Shown here: in pieces, positions 8,814-16,840 of the stretch
Position numbering within the stretch: the first letter of the stretch is position 1
Layout: each line of letters opens with the position of its first letter
DNA from: Micromonospora rifamycinica
Lineage (GTDB): Bacteria > Actinomycetota > Actinomycetes > Mycobacteriales > Micromonosporaceae
Length of the DNA stretch: 64,000 nt
Reading direction: 5' to 3'
NCBI RefSeq assembly: GCF_900090265.1
Contig: NZ_LT607752.1
Location: 496,001 to 560,000, forward strand
Notes under the pieces: generated by a model
Databases searched by the model: none
What the model saw: only the letters and a program-made list of their open reading frames with translations
What the model was told of the DNA's origin: nothing
Made by a program: the position numbers and the translations under genes

Positions 8814-9230
8814 TCAGTACGGCTCGGTGTGCGGGACCTCCTTGGCCCGGTGCGCCCCCACCTTGCACCCGGCGAACGGGCCCGCCGGGTTGCGCAGGCT
8901 GTTCAGCACCGGTTCGAGGTAGTCGCGGTGCCAGTTCGCCGGGCCACACAACCCGGCGTCCGGCCCGGTGAGCTCCTGCCAGGCCAGCCACAGGCCGTGT
9001 AACTGGGCCACCGCCTCAGGGTGCCGCCACCACTGCCCGCACCAGGGCGCGGCCGAGGAGACCTCCCGCGCGTAGACCGGTACGAGGAGCAACCGGACCC
9101 AGTTGCTGAGCAGCGTCAGCTCCTCGGTGTACTCGTCGTCGCGCAGATAGAGGATGAACGGCGAGGTGGCCGGCGGGTCGTCCGGCGACCCGTCCTCGGC
9201 GGGGCGTTGCTCCTGCTGCGTCACCGTCAT
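8814..9230 (-). CDS. DUF4913 family protein
   Basis: This 138-residue soluble protein carries the Trp-rich core typical of DUF4913 (WCGQWWRHPEAVAQLHGLW, then AWQELTG), followed by a conserved WHRDYLEPV segment. Members are known mainly from actinobacterial plasmids, integrative elements and phage-like regions. Their function is unknown. The ATG at 9230 is preceded by AGGAGTTCCG. It lies downstream of the transglycosylase-like gene on the same strand, separated by 96 bp that include a tandem repeat. Both are divergent from the type IV-like operon starting at 10312, which supports a shared role in that system. Confidence 0.85.
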   Translation of the reverse strand: MTVTQQEQRPAEDGSPDDPPATSPFILYLRDDEYTEELTLLSNWVRLLLVPVYAREVSSAAPWCGQWWRHPEAVAQLHGLWLAWQELTGPDAGLCGPANWHRDYLEPVLNSLRNPAGPFAGCKVGAHRAKEVPHTEPY

Positions 9231-9268
9231 CGGAACTCCTCGTCGGTGTGTCGGTCGGGTCGGGGTCC

Positions 9269-9332
9269 GCCGGTGTGCTCGGCGGCGGGTCGGCTCAGTC
9301 GCCGGTGTGCTCGGCGGCGGGTCGGCTCAGTC
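9269..9332. repeat. Two exact 32-bp tandem copies over a gene 3' end
   Basis: The 32-bp unit at 9269-9300 is repeated exactly at 9301-9332, and a short partial third copy follows. The second copy includes the stop codon of the minus-strand gene ending at 9327, so the first copy looks like a duplicated 3' end. An exact repeat suggests a recent slippage event. Confidence 0.9.
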
Positions 9333-10127
9333 GCCGGTGGGTTCGGCGCTGGGCGTCGCGGTCGGCGGGAACGACGGCGGTGGGCCGCCGAGCCCCTGGT
9401 ACTTCGCGAACAGGGACCGCACCTGGGCCAGGTAGAGCTGCGCCTCGTTGGTCGAGGGGACGCCGCCGGCCCGGCGTACCTCGTCGATGCCGACGGCGTA
9501 CGCGACGAGCGTCAGATCGAGCACCTCACCGATCGCCTGGCCGTTGTCCAGCAGGGCCTGGGCCTGTCCGGCCAGCGCGCAGACGTGGGCGGCCTGTGCG
9601 GCGATCGAGTCCTCCTCGTCGGTCGCGTCGGTGTCGCCGTCGTCGTCGGCGTCCTCGCCGTACCTCGTGAAGACCTCGGGTGGGAGTTGGGAGATGCCCT
9701 TCTCGCCGTTCGCACCCACCTTCGCCGGATCCCACCCGGAGGCCACCTCGATCTGCGCGGCGATCACCACGGGACCGATCTGGGGACAGGTCTTCCCGGC
9801 CTCCTCGATGCTGTCGGCGAGCCCCTCGGGCACCTGTTCCGGGTCGAGGGCGCCCTTGCCGTCGCCCTGCGCGGCGGCCAGCGAGTCGTCGGCGGCGCGG
9901 ACCGGGTCGGCCGAGCCCCCGCCACCGAAGAGCAGGATCAACGCGACCAGCGGGGCCAGCAGCACGCCCAGCGCGCCGATCACGAAGACGCCGGCGGCGC
10001 CGATCACCCCGGCCACCGGGGTGGCCAGGCAGCTCAGTCCCGCGGCCACGGCCGCGCCGATCAGGGCCGCGGTGCTCCGGTTGGACTTCTGCGTCGGCTC
10101 CGCGCCGTCGTTGTCGGACGCTGCCAT
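9327..10127 (-). CDS. Membrane-anchored transglycosylase-like protein lacking the catalytic Glu
   Basis: The 266-residue product has an N-terminal cytoplasmic stretch, one or two adjacent transmembrane helices (about 20-67) and an outer domain related to the modules of the lectin protein at 3408. The aligned motif reads QIEVASGWDP, where SLT enzymes have an E-S pair. The Glu position is Ala, while the GISQL element (GLMQ-like) and the later VAYAVGIDEV helix are kept. An acidic insert (DADDDGDTDATDEED) resembles a calcium-binding loop. Type IV systems usually encode a VirB1-like wall hydrolase, and this protein occupies that place but may bind rather than cut peptidoglycan. The start ATG at 10127 has GGGAGG five bases upstream. 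It is divergent from the type IV-like operon. Confidence 0.75.
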   Translation of the reverse strand: MAASDNDGAEPTQKSNRSTAALIGAAVAAGLSCLATPVAGVIGAAGVFVIGALGVLLAPLVALILLFGGGGSADPVRAADDSLAAAQGDGKGALDPEQVPEGLADSIEEAGKTCPQIGPVVIAAQIEVASGWDPAKVGANGEKGISQLPPEVFTRYGEDADDDGDTDATDEEDSIAAQAAHVCALAGQAQALLDNGQAIGEVLDLTLVAYAVGIDEVRRAGGVPSTNEAQLYLAQVRSLFAKYQGLGGPPPSFPPTATPSAEPTGD

Positions 10128-10311
10128 GTCGCCTCCCAGGCTGGTCGCCACCGCTGTGGAAAAAGTTCGTGCTCGGCGTGAACCGGAGGGCGGGAGCCCC
10201 CGTAGAGGCGTCCGTCGACCGCCCGGCCCGCCGTACAGACGGGGCCGGACCCGGGGTGGTTCAACCGGGACGCCGACGAACTGGATCGATATTTCCGAGG
10301 AGGTGGGGTGC

Positions 10312-10845
10312 ATGGGGTCCGCGACGACGGGGGGCCTGGCAGCACGGGTGCCGCCGGGGCCGACGTCCGCCCGGCCCGGCCCCGGGCCGGGCGGACCGCC
10401 CCGACGGTCGCTGTCCGAGGCGGGGCTGGGCTGGATCGCGGCGCACGGGGGTGCCGGCGCGACGACGCTCAGCCGACTCTTCGGCGGCACCGACCTGGGC
10501 TGCCGGTGGCCGGACGCGGCCCGCGCGGAGCCGGCCACGGTGATGCTGGTCGGCCGGACCGACGCCGAAGGTATGCGGGCGGTGTCCCGGGCGCTCAACG
10601 CCCTGCGGGAGGGCCGGCACCCGCCCGGGATGCGGCTGGTCGGCCTCGTGCTGCTGGCCGACGCCCCGGGCCGGTTGCCGCCGCCGCTGGCCCGGCGGAT
10701 CCGGGTGCTGCGCTCGGTCACCCCGGTGCACCGGGTGCCCTGGATACCCGCCTGGCGGCTCGGACAGCAGCCGGCACGGGCGCCCAGGGCGCTGGAGAAG
10801 CTCCGGGCGGCAACCGGACTGGCCGGGGACGGGAGGACGTCGTGA
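10312..10845 (+). CDS. Hypothetical protein with a degenerate ParA-like P-loop, first gene of the type IV-like operon
   Basis: The 177-residue protein has a Pro/Gly-rich N-terminus and then AHGGAGATTLSRL at about 45-58. This looks like the deviant Walker A motif of MinD/ParA ATPases (KGGxGKTT) but has no lysine at either position. Later segments (MLVGRTDAEG, RLVGLVLLADAPG) fit an alternating beta-alpha fold. Nucleotide hydrolysis is therefore doubtful. GAGGAGG precedes the ATG at 10312. The stop overlaps the GTG of the next gene (GTGA), so translation is coupled to the downstream membrane proteins. I do not know a function. A cytoplasmic assembly or partner protein is a guess from position. 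Confidence 0.75.
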   Translation: MGSATTGGLAARVPPGPTSARPGPGPGGPPRRSLSEAGLGWIAAHGGAGATTLSRLFGGTDLGCRWPDAARAEPATVMLVGRTDAEGMRAVSRALNALREGRHPPGMRLVGLVLLADAPGRLPPPLARRIRVLRSVTPVHRVPWIPAWRLGQQPARAPRALEKLRAATGLAGDGRTS

Positions 10846-11168
10846 CCGTCGACCACGGGCTGTTCACCCGGCTGCCGGTGCTCGGGCCGGCCGGGCCCTC
10901 CCCGCTGCCGGCCTTCACCCCTCCACCGCCCTACAACCCGGCCGGCGGCGCGGCGGACGACCTGTTGAACCTGCTCGCCTGGGGGGTCAGCGCCGCCGGT
11001 GTCGCCGGGCTGCTCATCCTCGGCATCTCGATGGCCGTCCAGCTCAACCGGGGCGTGCCCGGGGAGATGAGCGAACACTTCCGTGGGGCGGCGTTCGTCG
11101 CGCTGGGCTGCGTGCTCGGCGCGACCGCCGGACCACTCGTCATGTTCTTCGGCGACCTCGGACTCTGA
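10842..11168 (+). CDS. Small two-helix membrane protein, VirB2/TrbC-like candidate
   Basis: The 108-residue protein has a Pro-rich N-terminus (about 1-40) and two hydrophobic helices (about 43-65 and 80-103) separated by a short loop with MSEHFRG. It resembles the next product (11284) in length, helix spacing and in the GVAGLLILG / GVAGVLITG and EHxxxxxxVLG patterns, so the two are probably paralogues. Size and topology fit pilin or inner-membrane subunits of type IV secretion systems (VirB2/TrbC class), although no prepilin signal is obvious. The GTG start overlaps the preceding stop and is preceded by GGGAGG. Confidence 0.7.
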   Translation: MTVDHGLFTRLPVLGPAGPSPLPAFTPPPPYNPAGGAADDLLNLLAWGVSAAGVAGLLILGISMAVQLNRGVPGEMSEHFRGAAFVALGCVLGATAGPLVMFFGDLGL

Positions 11169-11283
11169 GCCGATCGCCGCCGGCCGGACAGCGCATCCCG
11201 CACTGCCGGCCCGTCCCACCCCGTCACCGTCGGGGCGTCGTCGACGCGTCCGACGATGCCCCCTGCCCGAAGGAGCTGTTCCG

Positions 11284-11646
11284 ATGTCGTTCACGAGCCT
11301 GTCCCAGCACGCCGCGGCCTACCTGGTCGCCCGGTTCCCGATGGCCCTCGACCCGACGCCCGCCGGGGGCGGCGGGATCAACCCGACCCCCAACGCACCG
11401 GGCCAGCTGACCGGCCTGGTGAACAAGCTGCTCGGCCTGATCGCCTGGGCCGGCACCGCCGCCGGGGTGGCCGGGGTGCTGATCACCGGCACGATGATGG
11501 CGATCTCGGTGAAGCGGGGGGAGAGCTCCGAGCACATGTCCCGGCTCGGCCTGGTGCTCGGTGGTTGCATCCTGGTCGCCGTCGCCGGCCCGCTGGCGAA
11601 CTTCTTCCTCGGCGGCGCCGGCACCACCGCCGGGCAGCCACAGTGA
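11284..11646 (+). CDS. Second small two-helix membrane protein, paralogue of the upstream gene
   Basis: The 120-residue product has a hydrophilic N-terminus of about 50 residues, then helices at about 54-77 and 90-112. GTAAGVAGVLITGTMMAIS followed by EHMSRLGLVLGGCI matches the corresponding part of the preceding product. The ATG at 11284 has AAGGAG upstream. The stop overlaps the GTG of the next gene. A role as a VirB2/TrbC-like subunit is inferred from size, topology and operon position. Two similar copies could form a heteromeric structure or specialise. Confidence 0.7.
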   Translation: MSFTSLSQHAAAYLVARFPMALDPTPAGGGGINPTPNAPGQLTGLVNKLLGLIAWAGTAAGVAGVLITGTMMAISVKRGESSEHMSRLGLVLGGCILVAVAGPLANFFLGGAGTTAGQPQ

Positions 11647-12356
11647 TCGGCGGGCGAGGCCGGTCCCCGGCGGACCCGCCGTTCTGGACCGAGCGTGGCT
11701 GGCTCCTCTCCGTGGCGTTCCTGGCCGGGATGGCACTGCTGGCGGCCGTGGCCTGGGTGTCCTCCGGCGGGACCGGGCAGACGCCGGTCGACCCGGTGGG
11801 CCGGACCACCGCCGAGCAGGTGGCGCAGTGCCCGCCCCGGCCGGTGGTGGCGGCGGGACCGGCGGTGCCGCCGGACGACGTCACCTGGCGGACCCTCGAC
11901 GGCGGGGACCGGGTGCCGGTCTCCGCGACGCAGGGACCGTCGCGCACCGCCGACGGGGTGCTCGGCTGCTTCGCGCACACCCCGATCGGTGCGGTGCTGG
12001 CGGCGCACGCCGTGCCCACCCAGCTGGGTGGACCCGCCTGGCGGGCCGTCACCGACCGGCAGGTGCTGCCGGGACCGGCCCGGGACGTGCTGGTGGCCCG
12101 GCTGGAGGCCGCCGCCGGGGTGGTCACCAGCCGTGGTGGCGGCAGCTACGCCGGCTTCGCCCTCGCCCGCTACGCGGCCGACACGGCGCGGGTGCAGCTG
12201 CTGGTCAAGACCGGTGCCGGGGGATACGTGGCGACCCTGGTCGAGCTGCGCTGGGACGCCGGGGACTGGAAGTTGGTGCCGTCCCGGGCCGGGGTGGTGC
12301 ACGCCTCCATCGGCACGGTCACCGGCAGCGCCGGCTACACCCTCTGGAGGAAGTGA
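11643..12356 (+). CDS. Single-pass membrane protein with an NTF2-like outer domain, VirB8/TcpC-like candidate
   Basis: This 237-residue protein has a short cytoplasmic N-terminus, one transmembrane helix at about 18-40 and an extracytoplasmic domain of about 190 residues. The end of that domain (VELRWDAGDWKLVP) resembles the W-x-D-G-D-W-x-L strand turn of NTF2-like folds found in VirB8 and TcpC. The latter is the assembly hub of Gram-positive conjugation systems. Assignment is therefore by topology and local pattern, not by clear family identity. The GTG start overlaps the preceding stop codon and the stop overlaps the next ATG (TGATG), so coupling is tight on both sides. Confidence 0.7.
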   Translation: MIGGRGRSPADPPFWTERGWLLSVAFLAGMALLAAVAWVSSGGTGQTPVDPVGRTTAEQVAQCPPRPVVAAGPAVPPDDVTWRTLDGGDRVPVSATQGPSRTADGVLGCFAHTPIGAVLAAHAVPTQLGGPAWRAVTDRQVLPGPARDVLVARLEAAAGVVTSRGGGSYAGFALARYAADTARVQLLVKTGAGGYVATLVELRWDAGDWKLVPSRAGVVHASIGTVTGSAGYTLWRK

Positions 12357-13543
12357 TGGGCGGGTGTTCACCACCGAGTCCGCTCGACATCATCACCGGC
12401 TTCTTCTCGTTCCTCGCCGATCCGATCGGCACCCTGGTCCGGATGATCGCCAACCTGATGCTGGCCGCCGCGATCTCCATCTTCGCCGAGCTGAGCGCCT
12501 CGGTGCCGACGCTGGGCACCACGACCGAGGGCGGCCCGGACGACGTGCCGAGCCTGATCAGCGACCAGATCGAGTGGGTCGTCACCTATCTGGCGATCGG
12601 GTCGGTGCTGTTCGCCGGTGCCCGGATGGCGATGGAGCGCAAGGGCACCGCCGGACGGACCGCGTTGCAGGGCTTCCTGCGGGTCATCCTGGTCGCCGGG
12701 GCCGGCTCGTGGGTGGTGGGCCGCGCGGCCAGCCTCTCCGACGGCTTCTCCGACCACCTGCTCAAGTCGGCGGCCATGGAGGTCGTGATGGGGGTGCCGT
12801 GTGTGGACAACGGCTCCACCATCGAGTCGTTCCTGCTGCTGGTGCTGGCCTTCCTGCTGCTGATCGCCGCCATCGTGCACGTGCTGATGCTCTACCTGCG
12901 GCTGGGCGTGATGACCATCATGCTCGGCACCCTGCCGCTGGCCGCCGCCGCGTCGATGACGAACTGGGGTGCCGGCTGGTGGCGCAAGCACATCGGCTGG
13001 ACGGTGGCGTGGCTGCTCTACAAACCCGCCGTCGGTTTGATCATGTTCTCCGGTGCGGAGATGCTCGCCGTCGGCAGCCGGACCCAGAACTCCTCACACA
13101 TCCGGATCGCCGGCATCGGCGTGCTGCTGCTGTCGGCGGTGGCCCTGCCGGCGCTGCTCAAGATCGTGGTGCCGGCCACGGCGGCGCTGGGCACCGGCGA
13201 CCCCACCGGGACCGCCGTCTCGGCTGCGGGCGGCATGGTCGCCTCCGGGGCGAAACGGGTCGCGGGATCCGCCCTGTCGCAGGGCGGTGGCGGGGGCGGC
13301 GCCCCGTCCGGGGCACGGGGACCGCAGGGCCGGCGGGGCGACACCGGCGGGCGGGGCTCGACCGGTGGCGAAGGGCGCACCGGCCGTACCGGTGGCGGCA
13401 GCGCGGCGGCCGCGGGTTCAGCGGCCCGGCTGGCCGGACCGGTCGGGGTCGCGATCGACGGGGCGCACCGCGCGGCCCGGGCCGGTCGGAACATGGCGGC
13501 CGGCACGGTGTCGGGCGCGGACGGCGACGCCGGCCACAACTGA
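12356..13543 (+). CDS. Polytopic VirB6/TrbL-like membrane protein with a collagen-like C-terminal tail
   Basis: The 395-residue protein has about six transmembrane helices between residues 15 and 290 (for example FLLLVLAFLLLIAAIVHVLM and the VALPALLKIVVPATAAL region). This is the usual architecture of VirB6/TrbL channel components. The C-terminal 105 residues are soluble and Gly/Arg/Ala-rich. Residues about 319-348 are ten Gly-X-X triplets in a row (GAR GPQ GRR GDT and so on), a collagen-like run, followed by an Ala-rich segment. VirB6/TrbL proteins often have long variable tails, but a Gly-X-X run is unusual. The gene starts with an ATG overlapping the preceding stop. A 70-bp gap separates it from the next gene, which has its own GAGGGAGAG ribosome binding site. 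Confidence 0.78.
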   Translation: MGGCSPPSPLDIITGFFSFLADPIGTLVRMIANLMLAAAISIFAELSASVPTLGTTTEGGPDDVPSLISDQIEWVVTYLAIGSVLFAGARMAMERKGTAGRTALQGFLRVILVAGAGSWVVGRAASLSDGFSDHLLKSAAMEVVMGVPCVDNGSTIESFLLLVLAFLLLIAAIVHVLMLYLRLGVMTIMLGTLPLAAAASMTNWGAGWWRKHIGWTVAWLLYKPAVGLIMFSGAEMLAVGSRTQNSSHIRIAGIGVLLLSAVALPALLKIVVPATAALGTGDPTGTAVSAAGGMVASGAKRVAGSALSQGGGGGGAPSGARGPQGRRGDTGGRGSTGGEGRTGRTGGGSAAAAGSAARLAGPVGVAIDGAHRAARAGRNMAAGTVSGADGDAGHN

Positions 13544-13613
13544 CGGCGCGGGCCGACGACCGCCGGGGAGAGCCCCGGCCGGGCCGTCGGCCCGCTGAGA
13601 CGAGGGAGAGTCG

Positions 13614-15107
13614 ATGTCGACGGAAGCCACCATCGAACCGACGTACGGCAACTGGCGCCGGCCCCGCCGGGCCGGGCTGGGTCCACTCGGTCTGGTCGGC
13701 ACGGTCGGGGTGTTCGGCGGGCTGGTGCTGGTGCTGCTGGCCTCGCTGGCGTCGCTCCAGGCGGCCCTGGTGGTCGGCGCACCGCTCGTGGTGGCCCTGC
13801 TGCCGATGGCGGTACGCACCCAGGACGGCCGCAACCTGTACCAGCTCCTGGCGTTGCGCATCGGCTGGTCCCGTCGGGTGGCGCGGCGGGAGCACCTGTA
13901 CGTCTCGGGGCCGCTGTCGGCCCGCCCGGGTGGCCGGTTCCCCCCGCCCGGCCTGCTCGCCGGGGTGCTCGCCCGGGAGGGCCGGGACGCCTACGACCGG
14001 CCGTTCGGGGTGCTGCACCACCGCAGCCGCAACCTGTACACCATCGTGTTGCGCTGCGAGCCCGACGGCGGGTCGCTGGTCGACCCGGAGCAGGTGGACA
14101 CCTGGGTGTCGCTGTGGGGCGAGTGGCTGTCCCGGCTCGCCCACGAGCCGGGGCTGCGGGGCGCCTCGGTGGTGGTGGAGACCGCCCCGGACCCGGGTAC
14201 CCGGCTCGCCGCCGAGGTACTGCCCCGGCTGGACGCGGCGGCTCCCGCGGCGGCCCGCGCCGTGCTGGAGGAGGTGGTCGACGACTACCCGTCCGCGTCG
14301 TCGGAGATGAACTCGTACATCACCCTCAGCTACGCCCCGGTGGGCGGGGCACGGCGCGATCCGGAGGACGTCGTCACCGACCTGGCGATCCGGGTGCCCA
14401 GCCTGCTGACCGGGCTGATCGGGGCCGGCGGGGGCGTCGCCGAGCCGCTGTCGGCCGAGCAGATCGCCGAGGTGGTCCGGGTGGCGTACGACCCGGCCTG
14501 TGCCGCCGAGGTGCTCAGCGTCCGGGCCGAGCACGGCCGGACCGGGCTGGAGTGGGCCGACTGCGGGCCGGTCGCCGCGGTCGAATCGGTGGACGCCTAC
14601 CAGCACGACTCGGGGGTCTCCCGGACCTGGCTGCTCACCCTGGCCCCCCGGGGCACGGTGCGCTCCAGCGTGCTGCGCACCATGCTCGACGCCTCGGCCG
14701 GAACCCGGCGCAAGCGGGTGGCGCTGCTCTACCGGCCGATCGACCCGGCGACCTCGGCCCGGATCGTCGAGGCGGACCGGCGGACCGCGCAGTTCATGGC
14801 CACCTCCGGGCGGGGCATGGTGCAGGCCCGGGCCGCCGCCGAGGTACGCGCCGCCGAGCAGGCCGCCGCCGAGGAGGCCACCGGTGCCGGGTTGGTGGAG
14901 TTCTCGCTGATGCTCACCGTCACCGTCGACGACCGGTCCCAGCTCGACGACGCGTCGGTGCTGGTCCGCAACATGACCGGGGCCACCCGGATCGCGATGC
15001 GACCGGCCCACCGGATGCAGGCGGCGGCGTTCAGCTGCACCCTGCCGACCGGAATCCTTCCGTGGGAGCAGACCGTGCTGCCACACGAACTCCAGGAGGC
15101 GATGTGA
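13614..15107 (+). CDS. SCO6880-type protein: PrgI-like membrane anchor plus VirB4 N-terminal-like domain
   Basis: The 497-residue protein carries two close transmembrane helices (about 22-62) of the PrgI/VirB3 type. A large cytoplasmic part follows that resembles the N-terminal region of VirB4-class proteins, including the FGVLHHRSRNLYTIVLRC strand region and the RRKRVALLYRPI segment. No Walker motifs are present. It matches the actinobacterial family called SCO6880. With the ATPase gene directly downstream, the pair looks like a VirB4 protein split into two polypeptides, with VirB3 fused to the first. The ATG at 13614 has GAGGGAGAG upstream, and the TGA overlaps the GTG of the ATPase gene. 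Confidence 0.8.
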   Translation: MSTEATIEPTYGNWRRPRRAGLGPLGLVGTVGVFGGLVLVLLASLASLQAALVVGAPLVVALLPMAVRTQDGRNLYQLLALRIGWSRRVARREHLYVSGPLSARPGGRFPPPGLLAGVLAREGRDAYDRPFGVLHHRSRNLYTIVLRCEPDGGSLVDPEQVDTWVSLWGEWLSRLAHEPGLRGASVVVETAPDPGTRLAAEVLPRLDAAAPAAARAVLEEVVDDYPSASSEMNSYITLSYAPVGGARRDPEDVVTDLAIRVPSLLTGLIGAGGGVAEPLSAEQIAEVVRVAYDPACAAEVLSVRAEHGRTGLEWADCGPVAAVESVDAYQHDSGVSRTWLLTLAPRGTVRSSVLRTMLDASAGTRRKRVALLYRPIDPATSARIVEADRRTAQFMATSGRGMVQARAAAEVRAAEQAAAEEATGAGLVEFSLMLTVTVDDRSQLDDASVLVRNMTGATRIAMRPAHRMQAAAFSCTLPTGILPWEQTVLPHELQEAM

Positions 15108-16840
15108 CCGGCGTACCGGCACCGCGCGTGGACGGGCTCGGCGCGGGTTGGCCGGCCGGGACCTCGGGGGCGCGGACCGCGCTGACCGGGCTGGTCGGCG
15201 ACCCGGACGACGGGGCGCCCACCCCGCCGAAGAAGACCCGGCCGCCACGGCCCCGCCGTGAGCTGCCCGTGCCGACCCGGGGCTGGGAGGGTGCCGGTGG
15301 CGGCCGGGTCGGCTATCTCGACGCGCCCACCATGTGGCGGGCCACCACCGTCCAGGCGTGCGGGCTGTGGCCGTTCTCGGCCGGCTCGGGTGCGCCGATG
15401 TCCGGGGTGCCGCTCGGTCAGCACCTGTTCACCGGTGCCACGGTCTGTGGGGATCCGATCTCCTGGTTCACCCGCGCCCGGTACATCTCCAACCCGTCGC
15501 TGTTCATGCTGGGCATGCCCGGCCTGGGCAAGTCGACCCTGATCAACCGGATGGCGGTGGGCCTGGCCGCGACCGGCGTGGTGCCGCTGGTGCTCGGTGA
15601 CCTCAAGCCGGACTACGCCGACACGGTCCGGGCGCTGGGCGGGCAGGTGATCCCGATCGGCCGGGGCGTCGGCGGGATCAACGTGCTGGACCCGGGGGCG
15701 ATGGGGCTGGCCGCCGAGCGGATCGGCGGCCGGGCCGGCCGGGCGCTGGCCGCCGAGACGCACGGCCGGGTGCTGAACATGGTGGCGGCGCTGCTGACCA
15801 TCGTGCGCGGCCGGGCCCTGGACGATCACGAGCAGTCGGTGCTCTCGGCCTGCCTGCGGCATCTGCGGGACCGGACCCCGCAGCACCGGGCGCCGCTGCT
15901 GCCGGACCTGCTGCGGGTGCTGGAGGAGGGGCCGGACCGGGTCCGCGCGGTGACCCTGGACCGGGGTCAGGAGAGCCGCTACCGGGACGCGGTGGATCCG
16001 CTGCACCGGTCGTTGCTGGGCATTCTCGACGGGGCGTTGGGCGACACCTTCGGCTCGACCACCTCCACCCGGATCGACCCGGACGCTCCGGCGGTCTGCA
16101 TCGACATCTCCCGGATCGGGGAGTCGGACACCCAGCTCACCGCGGCGGCGATGCTGGCCGCCTGGTCCGAGGGCCTGGGCACGGTCGCCGCCTCGCACGC
16201 CATGGCCGACGCCGGGCTGGCCCCGCGCCGCTGGTTCTTCACCATCCTGGACGAGCTGTGGCGACCGCTGCGGGCCGCCTCCGGCATCGTCGACCGGATC
16301 GACGCGCTGACCCGGCTCAACCGGTCGCTCGGTCTCGGCGACGCGAAGATCACCCACACCCTGAAGGACGCCGAGGCGTTGGGTTCCGACGCCGACCGGG
16401 CCAAGGCGCGCGGCTTCGTGGAGCGGGCCGGGATCGTCGCCTGCGCCGGCCTGCCGGCGGCGGAGATGACCGACCTGGGTCGGGTGATCGGCCTGTCCAA
16501 ACGGGAGATCGAGCTGGTCTCCTCCTGGTCGTCGCCGCCGGGTTGGGCGAGCACCGGCAGCGACGAGGAACCACCCGGGCGGGGCCGGTTCCTGATCAAG
16601 GTAGGTGGTCGGCCCGGCATCCCGATCCGGGTCTCCATCACCGACACCGAGCGGCGGCTGCACGACACCAACCAACGCTGGGTGCAGAACGGGTACGCAG
16701 CCCAGCAGGCCGCCGAGCGGGCGGCGGCCCGACAGGCGGTCTTCGAGGCCGAGGCGGAGCTGGGCAACCTGGCCACCCGGCCGGAGCTGGCCCACCTCGC
16801 CGACGAGGCCGTCGCGGGCGGTCCGGGGTGGCGGGGATGA
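15104..16840 (+). CDS. VirB4/TraC-like conjugation-type ATPase
   Basis: This 578-residue cytoplasmic protein has a Walker A motif GMPGLGKST at 137-145 and a Walker B motif ending in D383-E384 (WFFTILDELW). In between is an inserted helical region typical of VirB4/HerA-FtsK-like motors (VLGDLKPDYADTVRALGGQ just after the P-loop). A short Arg/Pro-rich N-terminus may contact the membrane partner encoded upstream. It should power assembly or substrate transfer through the membrane complex. Start and stop both overlap neighbouring genes (GTGA upstream, ATGA downstream), and AGGAGG precedes the GTG start. Confidence 0.88.
   Translation: MTGVPAPRVDGLGAGWPAGTSGARTALTGLVGDPDDGAPTPPKKTRPPRPRRELPVPTRGWEGAGGGRVGYLDAPTMWRATTVQACGLWPFSAGSGAPMSGVPLGQHLFTGATVCGDPISWFTRARYISNPSLFMLGMPGLGKSTLINRMAVGLAATGVVPLVLGDLKPDYADTVRALGGQVIPIGRGVGGINVLDPGAMGLAAERIGGRAGRALAAETHGRVLNMVAALLTIVRGRALDDHEQSVLSACLRHLRDRTPQHRAPLLPDLLRVLEEGPDRVRAVTLDRGQESRYRDAVDPLHRSLLGILDGALGDTFGSTTSTRIDPDAPAVCIDISRIGESDTQLTAAAMLAAWSEGLGTVAASHAMADAGLAPRRWFFTILDELWRPLRAASGIVDRIDALTRLNRSLGLGDAKITHTLKDAEALGSDADRAKARGFVERAGIVACAGLPAAEMTDLGRVIGLSKREIELVSSWSSPPGWASTGSDEEPPGRGRFLIKVGGRPGIPIRVSITDTERRLHDTNQRWVQNGYAAQQAAERAAARQAVFEAEAELGNLATRPELAHLADEAVAGGPGWRG

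Noticed and set aside
11695..14310. An 871-residue plus-strand frame across the type IV-like genes
   Set aside because: It is out of frame with three overlapping, well-supported genes and is Arg/Pro-rich shadow sequence.
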